From the NCBI RefSeq assembly GCF_015209505.1, contig NZ_JADEYC010000001.1, positions 62,001 to 126,000 on the forward strand: a DNA stretch of 64,000 nucleotides, given 5' to 3'. Within the stretch, counting starts at the first letter, position 1. Each line of letters opens with the position of its first letter. The position numbers and the translations under genes are program-made. This document shows positions 26,785-34,185 of this stretch, piece by piece. The DNA comes from Saccharopolyspora montiporae (GTDB taxonomy: Bacteria > Actinomycetota > Actinomycetes > Mycobacteriales > Pseudonocardiaceae). The notes under the pieces are model-generated. The model was not told where the DNA came from, ran no database searches, and saw nothing but the letters and a program-made list of their open reading frames with translations.

Positions 26785-27003
26785 GTTCGGAGTACCGGGT
26801 CGTCAACCCTGCCACCGGTGATCTGGAGCGCGCCGAACGTGTCGGCACGCGGATCGAGGCCGGAAGGTTGTTCTGAACACGCCCGAGGCGTCCCGCGAGT
26901 TCCTGCCCTTCGGTGGCGTCAAGCGGTCCGGGTCGGGCGCGAGCTGGGCCCGCTGGCCATGGACGAGTTCGTCAACAAGCAGCTGGTCTACAAGAAGGGT
27001 TGA
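26785..27003 (+). pseudogene. Aldehyde dehydrogenase reduced to joined N- and C-terminal scars
   Basis: One frame reads EYRVVNPATGDLERAERVG and TRIEAGRLF. The first block is the N-terminal YxVxNPATG motif of succinate-semialdehyde-type dehydrogenases, and it is joined directly to the region about 390 residues later. A stop follows, then REFLPFGGVKRSG in one frame and GRELGPLAMDEFVNKQLVY in another, to the original stop at 27003. So an internal deletion and at least two frame changes have destroyed the gene. Confidence 0.7.
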
Positions 27004-27022
27004 ACACCAGGGGTCCCAGCAC

Positions 27023-27078
27023 GAGACGGGGCTGCCCACCGCCTCCTCTGCACCGCCGACGGTGGGCAGCCCCGTCTC
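27023..27078. terminator. Perfect 19-bp hairpin
   Basis: GAGACGGGGCTGCCCACCG at 27023-27041 is exactly complementary to 27060-27078, with an 18-base loop. No U-run follows. It lies between the aldehyde dehydrogenase remnant and the CMD gene and ends 22 bases before the CMD start codon. It could terminate the remnant's transcription or sit in the CMD leader. Confidence 0.55.
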
Positions 27079-27100
27079 CGAGGCCCGGAGGAGGACGTCG

Positions 27101-27847
27101 ATGGAAGACGAACAGCAGTTGCGGGAGGAGGCTAGGGCCGCGTTCAAGGCCGCCCATGGGTACTGGCACGCGGCGCTCGACGATCTACTGCGGGTGGACC
27201 CGCGCTACGTCGCCGCCTACGATCGGTTGCTCCGGGTCACCAGTGAACGCGGGCATCTGTCTCCGGTCCAGCGCGAGCTCATCGGTGTGGCCGTCAACGC
27301 CCAGGTGACCTACCTCAACCCGGTCTACACCCGACACCACGTCGGGGAGGCCCGCAGACTGGGCGCGAGCGAAGCCGAGGTCGTCGAGACACTGCAGCTG
27401 GCGGCGTCACTCGGTGTCCACTCGATGCTGGTCGGCGTTCCGATCGCGCACGAGGTCTTCGAGGAGCTGGGCGTGGCCGCTTCCCCGCAGCTCGACAAGC
27501 ACGCGCACGGGCTGAAGGAAGACTTCATTCGGGAGCGGAAGTACTGGTCACCGCCGTGGGACACCGTGCTCGCTTACACGCCGGAGTACTTCGATGCCTA
27601 CCTCGGGCTCTCCCGCATCCCGTGGGTGCACGGCGTCCTCGAGGAATCGTTCAAGGAGCTCATCTACGTGGCCATCGACGTGGTCACCACGCACCTGTTC
27701 GTCTCCGGCATCCGGGTGCACGTCCGGAAGGCGATCGAGTACGGCGCGACGCCCGATCAGGTCATCGACGTCATCACGATCGCCAGCAACATCGGCGTCC
27801 ACAGCACACTGATGGGCGCCTCTCAGATGGGCGCCGACCAGCGGTGA
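27101..27847 (+). CDS. Tandem carboxymuconolactone decarboxylase-like protein
   Basis: A 248-residue protein with two CMD/AhpD-like helical repeats: about residues 40-110 (SPVQRELIGVAVNAQVTYL, GASEAEVVETLQLAASLG) and 150-240 (ESFKELIYVAIDVVTTHLF, GATPDQVIDVITIASNIG). Neither repeat has the CxxC of AhpD peroxidases, so it is not a thiol peroxidase. A lyase, isomerase or binding role is more likely. The ATG at 27101 follows GGAGGAGG; an earlier in-frame start lies inside the hairpin. It converges on the SDR gene with a three-base gap. Confidence 0.8.
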   Translation: MEDEQQLREEARAAFKAAHGYWHAALDDLLRVDPRYVAAYDRLLRVTSERGHLSPVQRELIGVAVNAQVTYLNPVYTRHHVGEARRLGASEAEVVETLQLAASLGVHSMLVGVPIAHEVFEELGVAASPQLDKHAHGLKEDFIRERKYWSPPWDTVLAYTPEYFDAYLGLSRIPWVHGVLEESFKELIYVAIDVVTTHLFVSGIRVHVRKAIEYGATPDQVIDVITIASNIGVHSTLMGASQMGADQR

Positions 27848-27850
27848 TGG

Positions 27851-28624
27851 TCAGAGGCAGCCGCGCAGGTTGTTCCCGGCGGTCTCTCCGCCGTCCACCG
27901 CTAAGGACGCCCCGTTGATGAACTGGGCGTCGTCCGAGGCGAGGTGGACAACGAGCGCGGCGACCTCCTCCGGCTGTCCGACCCGACCGGCCGGGATTTG
28001 ACCGATCCCCCGATCCAGGTCCGCGGTGAGCGGCGTGGCGATGCTCCCGGGGTGGATGGAGTTGACGCGCACGCCGTCGCCGCCGAGCTCGAGCGCCGCA
28101 GTCTTGGTTAGGCCGTGCACGCCCCACTTCGAGGCGCTGTAGGCGGCCGACCCCTTGAAGCCGACCAAGCCAGCGATCGAGGAGATGTTGACGATCGCGG
28201 AGGTCTCGTTGGCGCGCAGTGCGGGCAACGCGGCCTGCATCCCGTAGAAGACGCCGTCGAGATTGACCGCCATCACCTGCCGCCAAGTCTCCGGCTCCGC
28301 TCCGGCGACACCGCCGCGGCCGGCGATCCCCGCGTTGTTGACCAGCACGTCGAGCCGACCGAACGCGTCCAGGGTCGCGCGGATCGCATCCGCCCAGGCC
28401 GCGGGGTCGCTCACGTCCAAGCGGACGGCACGCGCGCGGTCCGGACCCCACCGGCCTGCCTGCTTACGTGCCTCCTCGCCGTCGAGGTCGGCGAGGATCA
28501 CTCGCGCGCTGTGGTCGACGAGGGCGCGGGCGGTGGCCAGTCCGATGCCGGACGCCGCGCCGGTGACGAGGACAACCTTGTCCGCGAGACGGGCGGCTGG
28601 GCCCGCGATCTGTCCTGATGGCAC
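27851..28624 (-). CDS. SDR-family oxidoreductase
   Basis: A 257-residue classical short-chain dehydrogenase. VVLVTGAASGIG binds the NAD(P), LVNNAGIAG is the structural NNAG block, and the catalytic triad is Ser in NISSIAG and Tyr/Lys in YSASKWG. The C-terminal VDGGETAGN tail is typical of FabG/glucose dehydrogenase-like enzymes. The GTG at 28624 follows GGAGAAG; upstream in-frame ATGs run into the permease gene. It is the last gene of the minus-strand arm and probably oxidises a hydroxyl on a pathway intermediate. Confidence 0.88.
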   Translation of the reverse strand: MPSGQIAGPAARLADKVVLVTGAASGIGLATARALVDHSARVILADLDGEEARKQAGRWGPDRARAVRLDVSDPAAWADAIRATLDAFGRLDVLVNNAGIAGRGGVAGAEPETWRQVMAVNLDGVFYGMQAALPALRANETSAIVNISSIAGLVGFKGSAAYSASKWGVHGLTKTAALELGGDGVRVNSIHPGSIATPLTADLDRGIGQIPAGRVGQPEEVAALVVHLASDDAQFINGASLAVDGGETAGNNLRGCL

Positions 28625-28653
28625 GTACTTCTCCTGGATCGAGTGGTGGCAGG

Positions 28654-30168
28654 TCAGGCGTTCGAGATGCTCGGCAGCCAGAGCGCCAGGTCCGGCCAGA
28701 GGATGAGCAGCAGCAGGAAGACGATCGCCAACGGCAGGAACCAGATCAGCGACACGAAGACGTCGTTGAGACTGATCCGGGTGCCGATGTTGACCTCCCG
28801 CCGCTTGCACAAGTTGTAAACGACATAGGACAGGACACCCACCGGCGGCGTGGCCATCCCGATCTCACCGAGCAGCACCACGAAGACACCGAACCAGAGC
28901 GGGTCCACACCGACTGCGGCGAACGTGGGCATCAGCACCGGGACTGTCAGCAGCACCATCGCGAGGGTGTCGAAGAACATCCCCATGAAGACGTACAAGA
29001 CGATCAGGAGGCACAGGAAGGCGACCCGGCCGAGACCGAGGTCGGTGATGAACCCGGCGACGCTCTCGGCCAGACCCGTCACGGCCAACAACCGAGTCAG
29101 CATGTGGGCGCCGATGAGGATGAAGAAGACCGCTGCCGTGGCTCGCACCGCGTTCATCGCCGCGGAGGTCACCTGAGCCAGCGGACGGTCCCGCCACGTG
29201 TAGACGATGGCGAGGACCAGCGCCATCCCGGCCGCCGCCGCACCCGCCTCGCTCGGGGTGAAGATCCCGCTGAACATGCCGCCGAATAGGACGATCATGA
29301 TCAGCGGGAAGCCCCAGATGCCGGCCAGCGCGCGGAACCGCTCCGACCACGACGCCACGCCCGGGCGGGCCTTGTTCCGGCCCACCATCTTCGGCAGGAA
29401 GACCCCGATCAGGAAGAACGCCGCGGCATACATGACTGCGATGGCTACCCCGGGGAGGACCCCGGCGATCAGCTGTGGGCCGACCGGCACCGAGGCGATC
29501 CCGGCGTAGACCACCAGGAGGATGCTCGGCGGGATCAGCTGCCCGGGGAGACCAGCGGTGATCACCGTCCCGACCGCGACCCGGCGGTCGTAGCCTGCGC
29601 GGAGCATCTCGGGGATACCGGCGCGACCGAGCGCGTAGGTCATCCCGATCGTCGATCCGCTGACCGAAGCCAGCCCGGCGCCGGCGGCGGTGGTACCGAT
29701 GCCGAACCCACCGGGGAGCCAGCCGAACCAGAGCTCGGTGGCGCGGTATAGCTTCTGGGTGATCCCCGCCTGGGTCAGCAGCAGGCCCATGAAGATGAAC
29801 AGGGGAAGCACCGTCATCGACCACGAGGACGATGCGGAGAACGCCGTCGTCGAGAGCACGTTGGTCAGCGCCATGCTTCCGCTCACGTAATAGATCCCGA
29901 GGGCACTGGCGAGCATGAGCGACACGGCGATGGGGGCGCCCATGAACATCAGCGCGAGCATCAGCCCGATGGTCCACAGCCCGGAAGCGATGTCACTCAC
30001 GCTGGTGAACAGGCCAATCGTGCACCCCACGCTGACACCGAGTGAGATCAGGAACCCGACCGGGACACCGCTGCGGTGCGGCGGCCGGTCGGCGGACTCG
30101 GGGCTGTTTCCCGACGTGCCGGTACCGTCCTCGGGCACGCCGGTACCGACGTGAGCGATGTGGGACAT
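28654..30168 (-). CDS. dctM: TRAP transporter large permease (DctM family)
   Basis: A 504-residue inner-membrane protein with about 12-13 hydrophobic segments. Family blocks are LPLFIFMGLLLTQAGI, GFGIGTTAAGAGLASVSGST, PPSILLVVYAG and FTPSEAGAAAAG. A ~45-residue hydrophilic N-terminal extension precedes the first helix. The ATG follows TGAGGAGG. It forms the transport core with the small subunit encoded just upstream (12-base gap) and with the DctP lipoprotein at 21225. Confidence 0.93.
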   Translation of the reverse strand: MSHIAHVGTGVPEDGTGTSGNSPESADRPPHRSGVPVGFLISLGVSVGCTIGLFTSVSDIASGLWTIGLMLALMFMGAPIAVSLMLASALGIYYVSGSMALTNVLSTTAFSASSSWSMTVLPLFIFMGLLLTQAGITQKLYRATELWFGWLPGGFGIGTTAAGAGLASVSGSTIGMTYALGRAGIPEMLRAGYDRRVAVGTVITAGLPGQLIPPSILLVVYAGIASVPVGPQLIAGVLPGVAIAVMYAAAFFLIGVFLPKMVGRNKARPGVASWSERFRALAGIWGFPLIMIVLFGGMFSGIFTPSEAGAAAAGMALVLAIVYTWRDRPLAQVTSAAMNAVRATAAVFFILIGAHMLTRLLAVTGLAESVAGFITDLGLGRVAFLCLLIVLYVFMGMFFDTLAMVLLTVPVLMPTFAAVGVDPLWFGVFVVLLGEIGMATPPVGVLSYVVYNLCKRREVNIGTRISLNDVFVSLIWFLPLAIVFLLLLILWPDLALWLPSISNA

Positions 30169-30180
30169 CGGAGTTCCTCC

Positions 30181-30717
30181 TCAGGAAGCGACGGACTCGG
30201 CGTCGTCGTGCAGGGGGGTGCCGGTGCCGGTGTTGAGGTCGCCGTCCGGGTGCTTGAAGGCCAGCACGGCATCGCAGATGAAGGCGACGGTGACGAACAC
30301 GAAGCTCACCGGCACGAGGTAGTAGAAGGGGAAGATCGGCAGCGAGGTGATCCCGGCCGTCGCCAGCACCTCGGTCTTCTCCAGCGCCTCCTGCAGCCCG
30401 AACCAGGCGATGCTCGCGCATACCGCGGCGCTGGCGGCGTAACCGAGGCACTTCAGCAGTGCCAACGAACGCGGCTTCAGCCGCTCGGTGAGGATGGAGA
30501 CGGTGTAGTGCTCCTTCCACACCTGGGCGCCCGGGATGGCCAGCAGCACGATCAGCGGGAGGAACCACTGCGAGGAGATCTCGTTGGCGGCGTATATCGG
30601 TACACCCCACCACGTGCGGCCGAGCGCGTTCGTCACCGAGACGACAATCATGGCCAGCAACGCCAACGCAGCGATGCTCGTGGAGATCCGCTCCGGGATC
30701 CGAACGAACTTCAGCAA
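30181..30717 (-). CDS. dctQ: TRAP transporter small permease (DctQ family)
   Basis: A 178-residue membrane protein with four predicted segments (ALALLAMIVVSVTNALGR, EISSQWFLPLIVLLAIPGAQ, LGYAASAAVCASIAWFGLQE, YLVPVSFVFVTVAFICDAV), typical of DctQ. The start is a TTG at 30717 with GAAGG upstream; no ATG or GTG fits better. The hydrophilic tail is cytoplasmic. It completes the TRAP transporter with the large permease that follows. Confidence 0.88.
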   Translation of the reverse strand: MLKFVRIPERISTSIAALALLAMIVVSVTNALGRTWWGVPIYAANEISSQWFLPLIVLLAIPGAQVWKEHYTVSILTERLKPRSLALLKCLGYAASAAVCASIAWFGLQEALEKTEVLATAGITSLPIFPFYYLVPVSFVFVTVAFICDAVLAFKHPDGDLNTGTGTPLHDDAESVAS

Positions 30718-30780
30718 GGGATCACGCCTTCGTCGTTGGGGGCGAGAATGTGGCCGAGAATTGCTGGTGACCGCGGGCGG

Positions 30781-31557
30781 TCATCGCACGAACGGGGTCG
30801 TGGACTCGAAGCCACCACGGATGCCGCCGTCGATCCGGATGACCTCGGCGTTGAGGTAGCTGTTCTCGGCGACGTGGTGCGCGAGGGCGGCGAACTCGCC
30901 GGGATCGCCCATCCGTGGCGGGAACGGAACGTGCCGCGGCAGCGGCGGCGTCTTGTCGAGGATCGGGGTGTCGAACAGGCCCGGCGCGATGGTGACCACC
31001 CGTATGCCGAACCGGGAGAGTTCCCTGGCCAGCGGCAGCGTCATGCCGGCGACGCCCGACTTCGACGCCGAGTAGGCCGACTGGCCGGCCTTGCCGTCGA
31101 ACGCGGCCCCGGAGGACGTGAGCACGATGAAGCCACGGCTGCCGTCCTCGACCTGGGTGCGCCGGGCGATCGCCCCCGCCGCGTGGCGCACCATGATGAA
31201 GCTGCCGAGCAGGTTGATGCGCAGGGTGCGCTCGATGGTCTCCAGGTTGTCGAGCGGCTCCCCCGTCTCCGGGGAGATGAGGTGCCCTGGATTGGACGGG
31301 CCGAAGTCCGCGATCCCGGCGCAGTGCACGAGACCGGCGACCGACGCATGCGCCGCGATCTCCGCGAAGACCTCGCCGACTGCGGTGTCCGAACAGACGT
31401 CGACGTCGATCTGGTGGACATTTCCCTGCGACTCAAGGGCCGCCGTGGAGCGGTCCAGGCCGTAGACGGTGTAACCAGCTGCGACGAACCGTGCGACGGT
31501 CGCGGCACCGAGGCCGCCGGCCGACCCGGTCACGACAACGGCTTCATTGCTGGGCAT
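30781..31557 (-). CDS. SDR oxidoreductase, type II 3-hydroxyacyl-CoA dehydrogenase-like
   Basis: A 258-residue short-chain dehydrogenase. VVVTGSAGGLGAATVARF binds NAD, VHCAGIADFG is the NAG-like block, and LTSSGAAFDGKAGQSAYSAS with the following Lys gives the Ser-Tyr-Lys triad. The F(D/E)GKxGQxAYSASK and APGLFDTP(I/L) blocks are those of HSD10-type 3-hydroxyacyl-CoA dehydrogenases. It therefore likely performs the third beta-oxidation step after the acyl-CoA dehydrogenase and hydratases. It is the first gene of the minus-strand TRAP arm. Confidence 0.88.
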   Translation of the reverse strand: MPSNEAVVVTGSAGGLGAATVARFVAAGYTVYGLDRSTAALESQGNVHQIDVDVCSDTAVGEVFAEIAAHASVAGLVHCAGIADFGPSNPGHLISPETGEPLDNLETIERTLRINLLGSFIMVRHAAGAIARRTQVEDGSRGFIVLTSSGAAFDGKAGQSAYSASKSGVAGMTLPLARELSRFGIRVVTIAPGLFDTPILDKTPPLPRHVPFPPRMGDPGEFAALAHHVAENSYLNAEVIRIDGGIRGGFESTTPFVR

Positions 31558-31625
31558 GTCGTCACCTTCCGAGGCGCGCAGCAGGGTGGGTGATCGAGAT
31601 CGACGAGCTTCGTGTGCCGTACGAG

Positions 31626-31641
31626 TGAGAACTATGTCTCA
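31626..31641. promoter_or_regulatory. TGAGA-N6-TCTCA inverted repeat upstream of the minus-strand arm
   Basis: A perfect five-base inverted repeat with a six-base spacer lies 69 bases upstream of the SDR/TRAP genes. The geometry and the ATGTCT core (31634-31639) resemble the operator at 17199-17218, so both promoters may be controlled by the same TetR protein. Confidence 0.4.
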
Positions 31642-31989
31642 TTGCCGCGGAACCTGCCACAGAATCTATACAGTCATGTTCTTGTTTGTCTAGGGCATTC
31701 GCGAGACCGGACCTCCGATCCCTCGTGTGACTCCGAAACCCCTAGCAAGATCCCTCGACGCGTTACGGACACCTCCGTCCAGAAATTTGAAGCCAACCGC
31801 CCTCGCAGACCCGTGGGAAACGACGTCGGCGAGTTCGTCCGGCTGCGCCGGGTACGTGTCAGAGGACAACACGGATCTCGTCTCCCTTCTCACTCACCGG
31901 GAACGACCGCAGCCGGATCCGCGGCACGCCTGCGTGCTCCTCGGTTGTGACTCATCCCGCTCGTGGACACCGTTCCACCCGGGACGGCA

Positions 31990-32215
31990 ACCAATCCGTG
32001 CGCTGGTCGTCGAGCGAACCCTGGCTGGTGGCGATCTTCGCCATCACCGCTGTCGTCGTGAAGCCGATCGTCGGTTTCGTGGCCGACCGATTCTTCGGTG
32101 GTGCTCGGAAGAAGCCGATCGCTGCCATTCTCGGGATATTTGCCGCCTCACTGATCCTCTTCGGCAGAGTCGACTCCACGACGGCGTTCATGGTGATCGC
32201 CCCGCTGTTGGGAGC
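31990..32215 (+). pseudogene. MFS transporter fragment
   Basis: One frame reads SSEPWLVAIFAITAVVVKPI, VGFVADRFFGGARKKPIAAI and TAFMVIAPLLGA, i.e. two or three membrane helices with the inter-helix GxxADRxxxRK loop of the major facilitator superfamily. It has no start and ends abruptly where the inverted IS5 remnant begins. DNA from 31642 to 31990 shows no recognisable gene. Confidence 0.65.
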
Positions 32216-32500
32216 TGCTTCGACCCGGTCTTTGCCCGGGCGACGGGGCTCGGCCCGGTCGCGGCCCCCTTTTCGCGCGGAGATGGGAGGCATCCACACA
32301 CGCGCGTGACCAATCGATCGGTCCGGCCGCATTGAGCTGGGCGAGCAAGACCTCGGGAAGCTGGTCGAGGCCCCCGGCCTTATGCCGGTCCCGCAACCGC
32401 CGCCGGCAGGTCATCCCGGAGCCGGGATTCGGCCCACGACTGCCTGGCCCCCAGTCCGTCGCCGATACGGGCGAGGTGCTGTCGCAGCACCTCCAACGGC
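32215..32500 (-). pseudogene. IS5-family transposase remnant
   Basis: The minus strand reads AGGLDQLPEVLLAQLNAAG, then PIDWSRACVDASHLRAKRG and a degraded PSPGQRPG. These correspond to the LLAELNAAGALDWSRACVDGSH(V/I)RAKKGG region of IS5-family (ISL2-type) transposases with the first catalytic Asp. Upstream and downstream parts are missing or out of frame. It abuts the MFS fragment and probably inserted into that gene. Confidence 0.7.
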
Positions 32501-32560
32501 CCCCAAGTGGTCCCATCTCCGAAGTGTGTGCAGCACTGAGGAGGCCGCCCTCACAACACG

Positions 32561-32599
32561 AAAAAACCCGCTCACCAGGCATTTGCCACGGTGAGCGGG
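32561..32599 (-). terminator. Intrinsic terminator of the tRNA-Pro gene
   Basis: On the minus strand CCCGCTCACC and GGTGAGCGGG form a perfect 10-bp stem with a 13-base loop, followed by TTTTTT. It lies 15 bases beyond the tRNA 3' end, as expected for its transcription terminator. Confidence 0.9.
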
Positions 32600-32614
32600 A
32601 TTCGTTTCACGCTG

Positions 32615-32688
32615 TCGGGACGGCGGGATTCGAACCCACGACCCCCTGACCCCCAGTCAGGTGCGCTACCAAGCTGCGCCACGTCCCG
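32615..32688 (-). tRNA. tRNA-Pro (anticodon GGG)
   Basis: The 74-base minus-strand sequence folds into a standard cloverleaf. The CGGGACG/CGTCCCG acceptor stem carries discriminator A. The D-arm contains AGCTTGGTAGC, the anticodon stem CCTGA/TCAGG encloses loop CTGGGGG with anticodon GGG, and the T-arm has GGTTCGAATCC. No CCA is encoded. It borders the eroded insertion zone on its 3' side, the usual side for integration events. Confidence 0.95.
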
Positions 32689-32897
32689 GCCACACCACTT
32701 CTTCCGCGCGGTGCTCGCCCAGTCTAGCGCACCGCGGTGGTGGTGATCGCCGCCCCCCTCAGGGTGGCATTTTCGCAGCTCATGACTGTGCCGGGCTGGC
32801 TTTCCTCGCCGGGTTGGAGCTGCCGATGCGTGCGAGCCAGTTTGAGGCCTATGATTGGTTTCATTTATCGCTGAAATAATAGAGCTATTCATACCGG

Positions 32898-34178
32898 GTG
32901 GCCGACCGTCGACGTTGCGCGGAGGTCGATCGTGGTCGGTTTACGGTGATCGGCGGGCCGGCTGAGACGCAGAAGGCAGGAGGCTTCGTCGTAGCGATCG
33001 GTGCGGCTGCCGGCTCACGGTGGGCGGTTCCCGCCTTGGGATTCGGCGCCTTCGCCGTGGGCACCTGCGAACTCGTGCTGGCCGGCGTACTCGCCGACCT
33101 CAGCGCCACGTTCGGCGTGCCTGTCGGCGTCGGTGGCCAGGTGGTCACCGCCTTCGGCCTGACCTGCGCCGTGCTGGCACCGGTGTTGGCCACCGCCAGC
33201 GCACGGTGGCCGCGGCGGCAGGTCCTGCTCGGTGCGATCGGGCTCTACCTGCTCGGCGTCCTGGCCACCGCCCTGGCCCCGTCGTTCACCGCGGTGCTGG
33301 CCGCGCAGATGGTGGCCGCCGCCGGAGCCGGCCTGTTCCTGCCGACCGCCACGGTGACCGCCTCGGCCGTCGTCGCACCGCACCGCCGTGGCCGCGCGAT
33401 CGCGGTGGTGACCACCGGGATGACCGCCGCCACCGCGCTCGGCGCTCCGCTGGGCACGGCCATCGGCGGGATCGCGGGCTGGCGCGCCACGATGTGGTTC
33501 GTGGCCGCGCTGGCCGGTGCTGCCGCGATCGCGCTGGCCGTCGTCGTCCCGGGCGCGCTGCCGGTGTCCACGCCGGAGGGCCTGCGGGCCCGGCTGCGAC
33601 CACTGGCGCGCACACCGGTGCTGCTGTTGCTGGGCACGACGCTGCTGGCCTTCACCGCCGTCTACATCCCCTACACCTACATCTCCGTCGTGTTCGCCGA
33701 AGCCACCAGCGGCAGCGGTGTGCTGCTGGCGGTGCTCATGGCCGTGCTCGGCGTCGTCGGCGTGGTCGGCAACCTCGGCGCAGGCGCGCTCGCCGACCGC
33801 TTCGGCGGCCGCGCGATCGTCGGCACCGCGCTGATCGGCGTGACCGGGGCGCTGCTGCTGATGCCCGCCGCCTCCACGACCCTGCCGACCGCGATCGCGG
33901 TCATCGCGGGCTACGGACTGGTGGGCTTCGCGATCAGCACACCGCAGACGCACCGGCTGATCACCACCGACCCGGACTCGGCCGCCGTACTCGTCGCGTT
34001 GAACGCGGCCGCGCTCTACCTGGCGATCTCGTCGTCCGGTGCGGTCGGTGCGGCAGGGCTCGGTGTTGTGGGCGCAGGTGGTCTCGGGCCGCTCGCGGCC
34101 GTGTTCGCCGTGCTGGCCCTCGCCGTCTCCGAAGCCGCCCACCGGCTCAGCCGTCAGCGCGCCGGCACTGCGGGGTGA
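32898..34178 (+). CDS. MFS transporter, DHA1-type exporter
   Basis: A 426-residue protein with 12 predicted membrane segments of the major facilitator superfamily, resembling Cmx/AraJ/YdhP-type drug or sugar efflux proteins. The first helix is AVPALGFGAFAVGTCELVLAG, followed by GLFLPTATVTASAVVAPHRRGRAI and ALADRFGGRA loops. The start is uncertain: GTG 32898 has no clear ribosome site, and an AGGAGG at about 32980 has no good start codon after it. An AT-rich stretch (32860-32890) precedes it and may hold the promoter. Converges on the next gene. Confidence 0.83.
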   Translation: MADRRRCAEVDRGRFTVIGGPAETQKAGGFVVAIGAAAGSRWAVPALGFGAFAVGTCELVLAGVLADLSATFGVPVGVGGQVVTAFGLTCAVLAPVLATASARWPRRQVLLGAIGLYLLGVLATALAPSFTAVLAAQMVAAAGAGLFLPTATVTASAVVAPHRRGRAIAVVTTGMTAATALGAPLGTAIGGIAGWRATMWFVAALAGAAAIALAVVVPGALPVSTPEGLRARLRPLARTPVLLLLGTTLLAFTAVYIPYTYISVVFAEATSGSGVLLAVLMAVLGVVGVVGNLGAGALADRFGGRAIVGTALIGVTGALLLMPAASTTLPTAIAVIAGYGLVGFAISTPQTHRLITTDPDSAAVLVALNAAALYLAISSSGAVGAAGLGVVGAGGLGPLAAVFAVLALAVSEAAHRLSRQRAGTAG

Positions 34179-34185
34179 ACGGCCG

